A stretch of 64,000 nucleotides of DNA from Ailurus styani (Eukaryota > Chordata > Mammalia > Carnivora > Ailuridae): assembly GCA_002007465.1 (NCBI GenBank), contig LNAC01000351.1, positions 67,328 through 131,327 on the forward strand. The letters run 5' to 3'. The position numbers were made by a program, and so were the translations under genes. The notes under the pieces are model-generated. The model ran no database searches, was not told the DNA's origin, and worked only from the letters and a program-made list of their open reading frames with translations. Below, in pieces: positions 36,131 to 47,976 of this stretch; the first letter of the stretch is position 1; each line of letters starts with the position of its first letter.

Positions 36131-37441
36131 CAGTATTTTGATTTTCTTCTTGCTTTGCAACTTTTTGGTTTAGTATTAATATTATAACTCCCACTTATTT
36201 TGTACTGATTTTTATAATACAATTTTGTACATTTTGTTTTCTCTTTCTGATTTGTTTGGCTTTAGATTATCATTTTTATGCTGCATATTATAACCTTTGA
36301 TTTTTCTGCTGGGTCTGACAGACTTGGTTGATTTACAATGTCATGTAAAATTTGACATTTATTGTTACAATTGTTATGCCTGACTTACCTCTTTTATCTT
36401 ATTTATGCTTTGTAGTAATGCATTTTTTTAGTTTTAAATTTTCTTTCATTTTAATGTTTAGCTGTGTAGATAATACTTGTGGTTTTCCCTTTGATGCTTT
36501 AAAAATATAAGCATTCTGTAGTTATACCTTGTCAAAAAACTTCAAGAGTTCAGGAAGTGTGGAATCCTACCAAGTCTGGATGAAGTAGTTCTAGAGTTCA
36601 GACTTGGGTCTTTCTGGAACACAAGCCTTAGCTTTTCTGTTAGACCAGACTAGGATGCAAGCAATAGCCTTTTTCAAGTGGCAGCATGTCACGCAAGACA
36701 TTCTGTTATACAAGACAGTCTGAATCCAGAAATTGCCATGAGAGAGCTTAATCCTTCTCAGCCCTCCTAAAATCTAGTGATATTTTTGGGACTTCTTGAA
36801 CTGTCCTTCCTTTCACTGTAGACCCAAACGAATGAAGTGAGATTACCGAAATTGAAAAAAGATAGGCTGTTAGGTAAACTATGTGATTTTTTTTTAGGAA
36901 CACTGGACTTGTGGGAAAATACTTCTGAGAGAAAAAAATACCAAAGATACAGCATGGAGATATTTCATCTCTTCCTTAGAAATAAATCCCTTTGATTTAA
37001 TAGCATTTCTTTTACAGTGCAAATGCTTTACCTTCTTTATGGCTCAATCACAGATAATATGAGTAAGAAAGCCCATTTAAATGATAAATAAAGATCAACT
37101 GTGAAGGAAAGGGAGTAAAGTTAATGGACTGAGAAGTAGAAAGAGATGATTTTAGAATATTGTGGTGAAAGGTTTGAATATTGAAATTTTGAAAGAAGCA
37201 GACAGAAAGGAGAGACAGACAGCCCAACAAGGAACCTGAGTGAATGTGAGGATGTTCTCTTTTCTACAAGTTCTTATTTTCTCTGTAAACTTTTTAAATA
37301 TCCATGCTAACAAGAAGGTTTTCTTTTCACAGGAGGAATTCAGAGTAGGGAAAATCTTTGGAATACATTAATAAATAAATTGGTAATTGGTTCATCCGTG
37401 TCATTTCTTCTTCCTTCATTCTTTACTTTGTAGGTTCCTTC
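36131..37441. other. Unique DNA, no gene recognised
   Basis: T-rich in its first half. No element or gene identified. Confidence 0.5.
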
Positions 37442-37458
37442 CTAAAATTTCAGTTCTT

Positions 37459-37666
37459 TTTTTTTTTTTTTTTTAAAGATTTTATTTATTTATTTGACAC
37501 AGAGAGATCAGATCACAAGTAGGCTGAGAGGCAGGCAGAGAGAGAGAGAGGAGGAAGCAGGCTCCCTGCTGAGCAGAGAGCCCGATGCGGGCCTCGATCC
37601 CAGGACCCTGAGATCATGACCTGAGCCGAAGGCAGAGGCTTTAACCCACTGAGCCACCCAGGCGCC
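37459..37666 (-). mobile_element. Young SINEC with perfect 17-bp TSD
   Basis: Full-length antisense SINE with long T tail, intact CpG-containing block (gatgcgggcctcgatccc) and head ending 'ccacccaggcgcc'. The 17-base duplication ctaaaatttcagttctt is perfect at 37442-37458 and 37667-37683. One of the youngest insertions here. Confidence 0.98.
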
Positions 37667-38052
37667 CTAAAATTTCAGTTCTTAACTTTCTTCCCGTTTT
37701 CTCTTTCCGTCCTTTCTTTGTTCTCTGAGAGAATATTTATTTCACTTCTTGAGTGGGGTAGATCATTTGCAAGGTGCTGAACTTGAAAAATGAATGAGAC
37801 TTTATTCCTCGACCAAAGGAATTCATAGTCTGGTGTTGCTAGTCCTATAAATAAGTACAAAGAAGGGAAGCCAATTTCACTGTACTTAAAAAAAAATAGC
37901 AAGTTAGCTAAATTTTAAATTATAAATCAGAAATGAAATCATACATATTTATAGGATTTTAATTTTGTAAATGAAGAATATCAAGATAGTGATTAAAAAT
38001 CATTTTTAGTTAGACAGTACATACAGATGTTGTTATCAGGATATTGGCACTT

Positions 38053-38241
38053 GGGGCACCTGGGTGGCTCAGTGGGTTAAAGCCTCTGCCTTCAGCTCAG
38101 GTCAGGATCTCAGGGTCTTGAGATGGAGCCTCGCATCGGCCTCCCTGCTGAGGGAGCTTCCTCCTCTCTCTGCCTGCCTCTCTGCCTACTTGTGATCTCT
38201 CTCTCTGTGTCAAATAAATTAATAAAACCATTTTTAAAAAA
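38053..38241 (+). mobile_element. SINEC, sense
   Basis: Head ggggcacctgggtggctcag, body with a small deletion near 38150 ('ctccctgctgagggagcttc'), CT-rich tail. The target-site duplication is aggatattggcactt versus aggatgttggcactt (38038-38052 and 38242-38256, approximately), with one mismatch. Confidence 0.97.
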
Positions 38242-38546
38242 AGGATGTTGGCACTTGTGCTATTCTTAATCTAATCTTGCTGTTTATGTATTAATTCTTC
38301 AATTTTTAATTTATTTTCTGTATAATATGATTTCTATGCCTGTGACACTTATTATCTGGAGGCACTGAGGGGCTCACACTCTAAGGGAGGGTCCACAAAA
38401 GTCCTTTGCCCAGATGGAAGGATGGAGGTAAGGGGTATGTAAGGAAGGGGCAGGGAAAGGTAAGGATATATATCATAAATTCATACAAGCAACTTTATGT
38501 TTACTTGTTTTTGTGTGACTTTCTTCAGAAAGCATTCATCTTTTTC

Positions 38547-38755
38547 TTTTTTTCTTTTTTTTAAATTTTATTTATTCATTTGACACAGAGAGAGAGATTA
38601 CAAGTAGGCAGAGAGGCAGGCAGAGAGAGAGGAGAGAGGAGGAAGCAGGCTCCCTGCCGAGCAGAGAGCCCGATGCGGGCCTCGATCCCAGGACCCTGGG
38701 ATCATGACCTGAGCCGAAGGCAGCGGCTTCAACCCACTGAGCCACCCAGGTGCCC
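38547..38755 (-). mobile_element. Young SINEC, antisense
   Basis: Full-length antisense copy of the same subfamily as 37459, with CpG-rich middle intact. A perfect 16-bp target-site duplication, agcattcatctttttc, lies at 38531-38546 and 38756-38771. It faces the sense SINE at 38053 with about 300 bases between. Confidence 0.98.
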
Positions 38756-38858
38756 AGCATTCATCTTTTTCATCAGATATTCTGGAAGTCTGCAATTTTC
38801 CCAAGTTTAAAGATTATAGTTCTAAATTTAAACACAAATTAAATATGCTTTTAATTTC

Positions 38859-39257
38859 TTTTTTTTTAAGTTTTTACTTAAATCCAGTTAGTTAACGTAC
38901 AGTATAATATTAGTTTCAGTTATACAATATAGTGATACCACACTGCCATACAACACCCAGTGTTCATCACAACAGGTGTCCTCCTTAATCCACCTATTTA
39001 ACCTATTCCCCCACCCATCTCCCCTCTGGTAACCATCAGTCTGTTCTCTATAGTTAAGAATCTGTTTTTGGTTTGTCTCAGTCTCTCTTTTTTTCCCCCT
39101 TTGCTTATTTGTTTGATTTCTTAAATTCCACATATGAGTGAAATCATATGGTCTTGGTCTTTGTCTTTGACCGACTTCTTAGCATAATACTCTGCAGCTC
39201 CAATCACATCATTGCAAATGGCAAGATTTAATTCTTTTTCATGGCTGAGTAATATAC

Positions 39258-39310
<53 letters not shown>

Positions 39311-39357
39311 ATATCTTCTTTATCTATTCATCAGTCAATGGACATTTGGGCTTGCTA
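38859..39357 (-). mobile_element. 5'-truncated L1 3' end, antisense
   Basis: T-rich tail, then L1 3' text on the plus strand ('gtgttcatcacaacaggtgt', 'ggtaaccatcagtctgttct', 'ttccacatatgagtgaaatc', 'atggctgagtaatatacctc') and truncation near 39357. The open frame at 38888-39133 is its ORF2 C-terminal or 3' part and reads M-W-N-L-R-N-Q-T-N-K-Q as in carnivore L1. Near-identical flanks cttttaatttc (38848-38858) and cttttaattcc (39358-39368) are a probable target-site duplication. Confidence 0.9.
39260..39309. repeat. (TG)n microsatellite within the L1
   Basis: About 24 uninterrupted TG units. Carnivore L1 copies commonly carry a TG tract at this point, so it was inherited with the insertion and has probably expanded since. 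Confidence 0.97.
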
Positions 39358-39368
39358 CTTTTAATTCC

Positions 39369-40816
39369 ATTGGCCCTTTCATTTTTATTTTCAATTTGTT
39401 CCATTAACAGATAGAGAGTTTAAGAACTTTGGCAAACAAACCAAGAAAAAAATATTAAATTGAACTTTTCTCATTCTTTCAAACTCTCTGACTTAACATA
39501 GCTCTGCATAATGCATTCACAATAAATATAATTTTGTTCCAAAAGTTTCATTTTGCATAATGTCAGGATTATATTTTCTACTAATGCAATTACAGAGATT
39601 AACATTTTGGTTTCTTTACAAAAAAAAAGAAGCCTTGACCATTTTACTCTATGTAAATATTTGATTTCTTATGACTGAGGGAGGAAGAATATCATGCAGT
39701 TTATCTTTGCCACTCCCACCCAAACACATTCCTTCTCAAAAATCTGTGATTTTGCATACTCTTGTTCATGCTATCATATCCATATCAACATTGATGAGTA
39801 AAAATGACAGTGACGGCAACAGCAGAACGTCAGCTGGATGTAGAGAAATTAATTAATCCTCCATGATGAGTTAAATTTAAGCATTTCCTTAAGAAAGTTG
39901 GCACTTATTTCTCAGTGCAACCCACAGAGATGTAAGGAAATGCACAGTGGTGATTACATAGCAACATAAAAGCTATTTTGGGTCCAAAGCTAATAGTTTG
40001 CAAATAATCCAGATGTTGCTGCATGTGCTTCAGATAGATTATTAAAGTCCCTAGTACCACTACTTCCTTAGTTTGAGAGATGCTTCATTTTTTAAGAATT
40101 AGTTAGGTAATACATTTTGACACCTTTCCTTAAATATAATTAAGGAATTATAGGGAAGAAAAGCTCTACTAGAAGATTTTTTTCAGACTCAGAAATGCTG
40201 CTTGAATTTTGGAATCCTCTGGGAGAAGTTGATTTCTTGATCCTGCTCTTTGAATCTAAGAATCTAACACTGGGTTTTCTACAAATTTTAGTAGACTAAG
40301 ATAATGTCCGTGTGATGTGAGCTGAGTTATAAAGCTTATTCTTAAACCTGAAACATTTTTTCTACTATTCTACGATCACCCTATTTTCTACTTTTTAAGA
40401 CCTGGTCTTTAGAAGACACCTATTTAAAGTTTGCTGCTTGAGGCAAAAGTAACTTTAGAAAATGCTGTAGGTTAATTTATCAAAATCTATGCTTTTTTTA
40501 ATATGGAAAAATCAGTCTGCTGACCTACGAAACTCAAGTAGAAGAAAAATAAACTTTAAATAAGTCACAGTGGGTTTGTGACAAAGGCATTGTATTCATT
40601 TATCTATTAAATCCTTTTTGATCATTTCCTTCTTTATTAGTATATTCACCAAATATATAAAGAGAGACAACTTAGTATAACATACAGTGCTAAAATTTTA
40701 CGTACCCTAGAATGAAAATAGCTTTCCCTGACCTCTTTAAATACACGTTCTGATAGACGAGACAGACAAAAAACAATCTTTATTCTTTAATTCTAAAAAC
40801 AATACATGATAATTGC
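39369..40816. other. Unique DNA, no gene recognised
   Basis: No mobile element or gene that I can name. The short frame at 39671-39856 has no domain. Confidence 0.5.
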
Positions 40817-40831
40817 AAAAACTACATGTAA

Positions 40832-40987
40832 GGGGCGCCTGGGTGGATCAGTCGTTTAAGCGTCTGCCTTCGGCTCAGGTAGGCTCCCTGCTCAGGGGGA
40901 GGCCTGCTTCTCCCTCTCCCTCTGCCCCTGGTTGTGTTCCCTCTCTCACTGTCTCTCTCCCTGTCAAATAATAAAATCTTAAAAAAG
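40832..40987 (+). mobile_element. SINEC with internal deletion
   Basis: Head ggggcgcctgggtggatcag jumps from 'cttcggctcaggt' directly to 'aggctccctgctcagg', so about 40 bases of the usual middle are missing. The target-site duplication is aaactacatgtaa, perfect at 40819-40831 and 40988-41000. Confidence 0.96.
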
Positions 40988-41056
40988 AAACTACATGTAA
41001 AGTATGTGAAAAATATGAAAGCATATGTGTACATAAAGAAGCACACATGTGCATAG

Positions 41057-41170
41057 TCATACCAGTCCCTTAATTCCAATTCCCTAAAGTAATAATTTTA
41101 ATATTTTAATGTATCATACCAGTCCCTTAATTCCAATTCCCTAAAGTAATAATTTTAATATTTTAATGTA
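41057..41170. repeat. Perfect 57-bp tandem duplication
   Basis: The unit beginning tcataccagtcccttaattc and ending aatattttaatgta is present at 41057-41113 and again, identical, at 41114-41170. Identity suggests a recent event or an assembly artefact. Confidence 0.96.
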
Positions 41171-44100
41171 CTAATTGTAATTATTATATTATCACCAGCA
41201 CATTTTTTCCTTCTCTCATCTACATTTAACTCTAGTTCGAGCTCTTTGTGTACTTCTGACAAATAGTATGGATGCAAATAACAGGGTGCTAAGAGAGCTG
41301 GTAAATGGAGAAATCTAACCAATATCACAGCATCATGAAGAAAAGGACATTCCATCTGGACTTGGAATGAAAACAAGGATTAATACTCAGTGCTTTGGAA
41401 GGATTTTGAAAGTACAGCTTTCAGAATTTGTGAAGGCCTGAAGGTGAAAAGAAACCATATGATTTGTGGGATGGAAATAAGGCCAGGCTGACTGACATGG
41501 GAAACTAAGAGGTTTCTGGTTGATAATCCAGCTGGTCTTGAGGTAGCAGGTAGCTCAAACAGCTACTTTTGTACAGTCCATACTGAAATAAATCTTCTTG
41601 GCTAATGAAAGTTGCTGAAGGGTTTTTAATAAGTTCATGACATTATCACATCTGTATTTTTAAATTATGACTCAAGATGCAACATTGGAAGAAAATGGTG
41701 GTACAAGAATGTAGATGGACTTAGGAAACCATTACAGTGGTCCCAGTAACCAGAGATGACAGTTCAGCCTAGGGTCATGGCAGTGAAAATGGAGATGTCT
41801 TATTGAGATAGGGCATCAGGGGTTGGACATGGGAAAGTGAGAAAGATGGAATCCTCTAAGATGTCAACTACCTAAAAATAAGATATGCCTACAGTAAAAC
41901 AAAATGAAGGAAAACAACACCACACATATACACACATGCATGCATCCCTGGATATCCATGAATCCAAAAGAGAAATCTTAGTGGGCCTTAAAGGCCCCAG
42001 GGAGTAGGCATCTGAATTAAAAGTATTTTTTCCAGATTTGCCAAACTCAGGCAAAACCCACTCATGATGTTAGCAGTAACGCTTTTTCACTTTATCATTC
42101 ATCAAAGAACTGAGAGATGTAAATTTCAGGCTGGGATAAAGGATCTTTTTACCTCTAAAATCTGTGATTCCATTTCTGATTTACCTAGCAGACTCAGATG
42201 GGATGTTTCATACCCCCTCCAAAATGCTTAAGAAGGCATAGAAATGGATAAAAATTTGAAATAATCCATGGAAGTGAGAATGACAGCCTCTTGTCAGAAT
42301 CTGGAAGAAATTTCCAATTAATGAAAAGTGACAGTTGATTGATAAATCACTACCTAGTCTTCACTTTAAAGTATATTTCTACTTCACCTTATGAAATAGA
42401 GCCTGTGCCAACAAAATCATAGTGATCTAACTTCCCACAAAGGCTCAGAAAAATGCAAACTGCTTGAATATAAGCCACCTTGGATTCAAGAAATGTGAAG
42501 AGAACCTGCAAAATACCTCTTCCACCTTGGTTCTGTTTAGTCTCTGATCTTCATCTATTCAGCAAATAATTACATAGCCCTTGATAGCATGAAACTAGAA
42601 TCTGATGATACAGTAGTGATGAAGATTTCTGTTGGCCTTTCCTTCCTGGGATTTAAGGTTTTCAGAGAGACTGAAAATTTAAGACTAATAAGACAAGACA
42701 GTAATTCACAGGTTACACAACCCTTTTAGTCTCAGTCCAATGCTACTAAATGGTCTTCCCTGAATTTCCCAACTTGAAGATAGTATCACAGTGGCCTATA
42801 TTCTTTTGGAGTTCTTTTCGGTCAAGTGTAATTTGTGTGAGTTCTGTAAATGCCTAGCCATTATCAGCATCACTCATCACTCACCACTGTAAGCCTGATA
42901 CTAACAGAAGTCGACAGACGCCCTGTATATGGTCTGTGAGCTAAGAATACTTTATTTTTTCTAAGTGTTGCAAAGGAAAAAATGGAAGAAGTAGAAGGAG
43001 GAAAAGGAGGAAGCAGATGAGGAGGAAAAGGAGAGACCAGGGCCAGAAAATTTATATGACCCATGAAACCTAAATTATTTGCTATCCATTCATTTACAGA
43101 AAAAATTTGCTGACTCCCTTAGCACATAGTAAACTCCCCACAAATATGCGTTGAATGAATGAACAGATGACATTTAGGACATTTGTTGCCACAAGTACAG
43201 TAACATAGATAGGGCCAGTTACGTGCTCTCAAGTTGTTAGCGATGGTGCATGCTAACTATTGTGGTTTTCTATGACCTTGATCAGTTCAGAGTAAAGGAA
43301 TCAGAGTTGGGAAAGAGAAATCCTACTTTAAGGGAGAGCCAAGGCTTAATAATAAATGCCTGCTAAAAAGACACAATTTGGCAATAAAATGGCACATTAT
43401 CTCAGGTTATACTAACAAGACGTTAAGTAATATTCAGAAAACACTTCCAAAATGAAGCGAAGAAATGCCTAGTGAACTTGGAGATGAGGATGACATGTCT
43501 AGTTAAAAAATATCTGGTTCCAAATATGTGAAATATAGAGCCTGTTCTAGTAGAATCAGATATAAGTATACCCAGTATTATTTCTACTATTTATTATTAA
43601 CTAGATATTTTAAGCAACATTAAGATTTTAAATTAAAACTAAATTTAATTTTTAAATTGAAATTTTAAGAAAATGTACATTAAGACTAACATTTAAGGGT
43701 GGAAAAAATTCTCTTTTTCGTGTACTAATATATAATCAGAGAAAAAGAGAAGATAATCAGATTATTCAATTTAACAATAAATCCCACCAAATTGTTCATT
43801 CTTTTTTAATTTTAGAAATCAACAAAAATTCTAAAACAACTAAACTGACAAGCAGTTAGACTTTTTAAAATTCTAACCACATTAGTAAAATAGTGTGAAA
43901 TCGTTAGTGCACATAAGCATGAGTTATATAAAACTGTGAGCATTGACTAATCTGAAATGACTGAATTATAAAAGTTGCCTATTATAAATATCCTATCTGT
44001 CTCTATATTAATTCTATATATGCAATACAATTGGAATTAAAATGCCAGTTATCTAATTGGCTGATTTGCCAGGGTGGGAGTTGGTGTGCAAAATCACTTC

Positions 44101-44818
44101 TGGGAACCACTGACTAGACTTAATTCATGCAAAGTAAGAAAATCCATTTCTGGAGATGATTATAATTGGAATAGAGAAAGGAAGCATATAATCAGATAAT
44201 ATAAAGTTTCAATAATGAAGGAAATAGTATACTTTTAGGGGGAAAAAAAACAGACTGAGACCTAAGCATACAGAAAACTTTATTACCTGAAAAAAAAATG
44301 AAAATTTAAATCACATATTCTTTTGTGGGAATAAATAAAGCCATTAACCCAATTGGCTAGCAGCTGTTTTTTAGGTGGAGGGGATGAAAAAAGGGAAAAA
44401 AAGGAAAATCGTTTAAAATACACAAACACACACACACACTGAGTAAGAAATAAGAAATTAAAACTGATTTGAAAAAATTAGAAAACACAGGCCAATATTT
44501 ATTTAATAGAGGAGATAGATCACCTTTCCACAGCATAATAACATTAAAGACAGAAAATCAAGGAAATGACAGGTAGATTTCTTTACTAAAAATCAAAAAA
44601 TTTTCCATAAAATGCCATAAATAGCTCAAAGTAAAAAAACATTAAGAATTACAATTGACATATTTATTCATTCATACCATATGCAAATAGTTTTAAGTTT
44701 TTAGTCCTTTATTCTGTGAAGATGCAAGAAAGGCTTAAAAGCATGAAATGACTACATAAAATAGTATATTTAATCTCAGGGAAGTAGTTACACATTAGTG
44801 TTAATAATATTGATTCTA
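41171..44818. other. Mostly unique DNA with possible old repeat ends
   Basis: No gene recognised. At about 43118-43165 'acatagtaaactccccacaa' then 'tgcgttgaatgaatgaac' resembles the 3' end shared by L2 and MIR. The text near 42557-42700 ('attcagcaaataattacata' and after) could be a decayed L2-type tail. A purine-rich patch (GGA-rich) lies at about 42975-43040. Confidence 0.4.
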
Positions 44819-45003
44819 GGGGAGCCTGGATGGCTCAGACTGTTAAGTGTCCAACTCTTGATTTCAGTTCAGGTCATGATCTTGGGGTCATAAGATCAAG
44901 CCCTGCTTTGGATTTCATGTTCAGGGCAGAGTCTGCTTGTCCCTCTCTGTCCACCTGCTTGCTCTCTCTCTCTCTCTCAAATAAATACATAAAATCTTTG
45001 AAA
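44819..45003 (+). mobile_element. SINEC, older copy
   Basis: Head 'ggggagcctggatggctcag', variant middle ('tccaactcttgatttcagtt'), CT repeat and AAATAAATACATAAAATC tail. Many differences from the young group. Confidence 0.92.
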
Positions 45004-45059
45004 AGGTAATATCCATTGTATAGCAATAATGATCAGGTTCAAATATCAAATTTGATGGT

Positions 45060-45186
45060 TCCTGGTTGTGAGGAACAAGTTATTTATCATATTTTGTGAA
45101 GAACCTACCTCATAACCCTATGAGAATTAAATGAGTTAATGCAGGTTAAGGCTTGGAACAAAGACTAGCACTTATTAAACTTCAAT
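45060..45186 (+). mobile_element. MIR fragment
   Basis: 'cctacctcataaccctatga', 'gaattaaatgagttaatgca' and 'caaagactagcacttattaa' follow the MIR 3' half order. The family is ancient and common to mammals. Confidence 0.65.
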
Positions 45187-45589
45187 TCCGATTAGGAATA
45201 ATGTTAGTAACCACTATGTTACATCTCCTAGATTTACTAAGATTACAAAAAAAAACTTATTAGAGTTGACTTTGGTGTGGAGTTAATTAGAGTGTAAATG
45301 CAGTCTTTTTAAAGAGTTACTAAACATTTTTCAGTGATTAAAATCAGCAGATTTCACCCATTCTAATTCTTAGGGTATTTGTAAAAAAAAATCAGAAATA
45401 TTTAAAACATTACACAGACAAGATATTTCCTTAAACATTGTGTACTTTATAAAAGTGGGTCTTATAACCTTGAAATGGTTGTCTATACTGAAGTATAGCC
45501 CAATGGTGAAACTGTATGTAGCCATTCAAAACCATAATTTAGAAAGGTAATTATAGACACGAGTCTCTATATGGTATATCTCCCCCCAA

Positions 45590-46480
45590 ACCCCAGTTGC
45601 TTTCAAGATTTTCTCCATTTAACTCTGGTTATCTGCAGTTTAGATATACGATATGCCTGGGTATAGATTCTGTCCTGTTTTGTGTTCTCTGAGATTTCTG
45701 GATTTACAACTTGGTGTCCATAACTATTAATAAAATTCTGAACCAATATTAGCTTGAATATTTTGTCTGCTCTATTCTCTTTCTTCTCCTTCAGGTATTC
45801 CAATTACATGAATGTTACACCTTTTGAAATCATCACACAGTTCTTGAATATTCTGTTTGGGTGTATTTATTTATTTTACTTTTTTAAAACTTCTTTTTGC
45901 ATTACAGTTTAGGAAGTTCCTATTGATTACCTCAAGCTCACTGACTCATTCTTTACTATGTCCATTCTCCTGATGAATCAAAGATATTCTTCATTTCTAT
46001 CACTGTTTTGATTTCTAGTATTTCCTTTTAGATTTTCCATTGCTCAACTTACAGTAACCATTTGTCTTTGCATATTTTCTGCTTTTACCTCTAATATATT
46101 AATAATCATACATTTTTTAAAATTCTCTGGTAATTCCAATTTCTGTATTATATCTGAGTTAGGTTTTGATGCTTGCTTTGTCTCTTCAGACTATTATATC
46201 TTATCTGTTAAAACATCTTGTAATTTTTGAAGACTGGTATATTGTATGAGAGAACAGGAATTGATGGAAGCAGGCCTTTACTGTGAAGTTTTATGCTAAT
46301 CTGGTTTACCTCAGATTGTGATTAATTTTTGCTTTAGCTGTAGGTGACAGGTATTTCAAATACCTCTACCATCTTCATTTTTGTCTCCCTTGTCATTTCC
46401 CTAAGATTTTCTAAGAGTCTGAGCCTTCCAGCTCTATCTGTTGTAATCCACACTTATTATACTAGAGCCTATTAATGTGG
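45590..46480 (-). mobile_element. Ancient LINE-1-like segment, antisense
   Basis: The order 'tattttgtctgctctattct', 'ttctccttcaggtattccaa', 'tacatgaatgttacacctttt', 'cttgaatattctgtttgggt', 'agtttaggaagttcctattg' and 'tgatgcttgctttgtctctt' matches a widely distributed old L1-type antisense segment as I remember it. Similarity may continue to about 47100, but I cannot fix the end. No usable coding capacity. Confidence 0.5.
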
Positions 46481-47270
46481 TGGTTATGTGAGGGGTGGGG
46501 GAGGAGGGGAGGGTGGTCTATAATCTTATGATTAAATTTCAGTCTTTTAGTGGTCTTGTGTACCTTGGCTATGACCTTCACAAAAGTTTCTTAGATTTCG
46601 TTCCCTGTTTGGTGAGACAGAAAGGCCAGTTGGACAGAGTCGGTAATTGTTGTTCCCAGATACGGTAATGATCTGGTAAAGTCTTTTCCCCTGGAGAATA
46701 AGCTTTTGTTATTGGGATTACTTTGGGTGTATTTCGAAATGGTATCTTTTCCTTTGCTCCTGCAAGAAATACAAGGTGATTTTTTTCTTGGCTCTTCACC
46801 ATGAGAACCTCCTGGATTTGTTAGAACTTCAAAAGTGTGAGGGAATGCAACAATTGTGACCCTCAGAAGTTTCTTACACTCAGCCTACTCCCAACGTGGT
46901 CTCTGGCCATTTGTCAAAACTGTCCCTTAAGTAATCTTAAGTTTATGACTCCAGCAAATTCTGTTCCAGTTAAGTTGATCTCAACTGTGATTCTCTGTGT
47001 TCACCTGTGTCTCCAGATTTCAAGAGCAGCAGTTTGCCCTATGACTTTAATTCTCTGCTGCGTCCAAAAGAAGTCATTGATATTTATGTCACTCTTCTTT
47101 TTTTCTGGTTATAAAAGTAAGAGTTACAAATACCAAGTTCTTAACTGATTGGAACTAATGCTTGCAATATAATATTAAAAGAAAACCAGAATTTTTTAAT
47201 AAAAGAAAAACAGATTAAAATGTAGAATATATAGAAATGATTACAACCATTAAATCTGCCCACAATTTAA
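46481..47270. other. No gene recognised; possible continuation of the old LINE
   Basis: Contains a G-rich patch at about 46491-46515. The 103-codon frame at 46837-47148 (plus) has no domain that I recognise and shows no supporting codon pattern. Confidence 0.4.
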
Positions 47271-47285
47271 AATACTTTTTCTTTA

Positions 47286-47538
47286 GGGGTGCCTGTGTGG
47301 CTCATTTGGTTGGGCATCCAACTCTTGGTTTTGGCTCAAGTCATGATCTCAGGGTTGACTCTTGATTTCAGCTCAAGTCATGATCTCAGGGTCATGAGAT
47401 CAAACCCCAGGTTGGGCTCCTCAGTCAGCGTAGAGTTTGCTTAAGATTCTTTCCCTCTCTCTCTCTCCCCCACTCCTGCCCCTCTTCCCATTCACACACA
47501 CTATCAAATAAAGAAATGAAAATAAAATCTTAAAAAAG
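47286..47538 (+). mobile_element. SINEC with internal 37-bp duplication
   Basis: Longer than usual because the segment starting actcttgg at 47321-47357 is repeated at 47358-47394 (copies differ at a few sites). The rest is a normal SINE with CT-rich part and AAATAAAATC-like tail. Flanks aatacttttt (47271-47280) and aatactttt (47539-47547) are a short target-site duplication. Confidence 0.94.
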
Positions 47539-47754
47539 AATACTTTTCCATTAAATGGAAGAGTAACAGCTGATTGTCCTTTTTTTAACCTTTCTATGTT
47601 TTCCAAATTGTGTTTTTATATTATTTTATTATATTATTTTACTTTTATAATTATAAGCCTAGTTTGAAGTATTCTAGGATTCCATGTAGAAATGTAGTGA
47701 ATTTAAGAACTTTGGAGAAAAGTTACCTATTATTGATTTTTGGCTCACATCATT

Positions 47755-47880
47755 ATATTTTAGGTGACTCTGGATGAATTTCTTAATTATCCATTGTCTC
47801 AGATTCCTCATCTGTAAGATGAGAATACTAGGAGTGCTAAGCCATAAAACTGTCATCAGAACTAAGGGATTACTATATTA
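47755..47880 (+). mobile_element. MIR fragment
   Basis: 'ggtgactctggatgaatttc' then 'gattcctcatctgtaagatg' matches the MIR core region (ctcatctgtaaaatg-type block). Confidence 0.7.
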
Positions 47881-47976
47881 AAACTGCCTAGTACCTTAAA
47901 TATTTATTATATTGTTTGAAATAAGCAACTGAGAAAGCATTTCATTTTTGAATTCATTAAAGCAGATGTAATTTAT

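Noticed and set aside
38580..38810. Open frames on both strands
   Set aside because: They are SINE sequence; similar frames occur in other copies.
39241..39310. TG tract as a possible recombination or Z-DNA regulatory site
   Set aside because: It is a standard part of carnivore L1 3' regions, so its presence needs no special function.
44040..44115. Possible hAT element end (gggaaccactg)
   Set aside because: Match limited to about a dozen bases.
46837..47148. 103-codon plus-strand frame
   Set aside because: Lies next to old LINE sequence, no domain, ordinary chance length in a 64-kb window.
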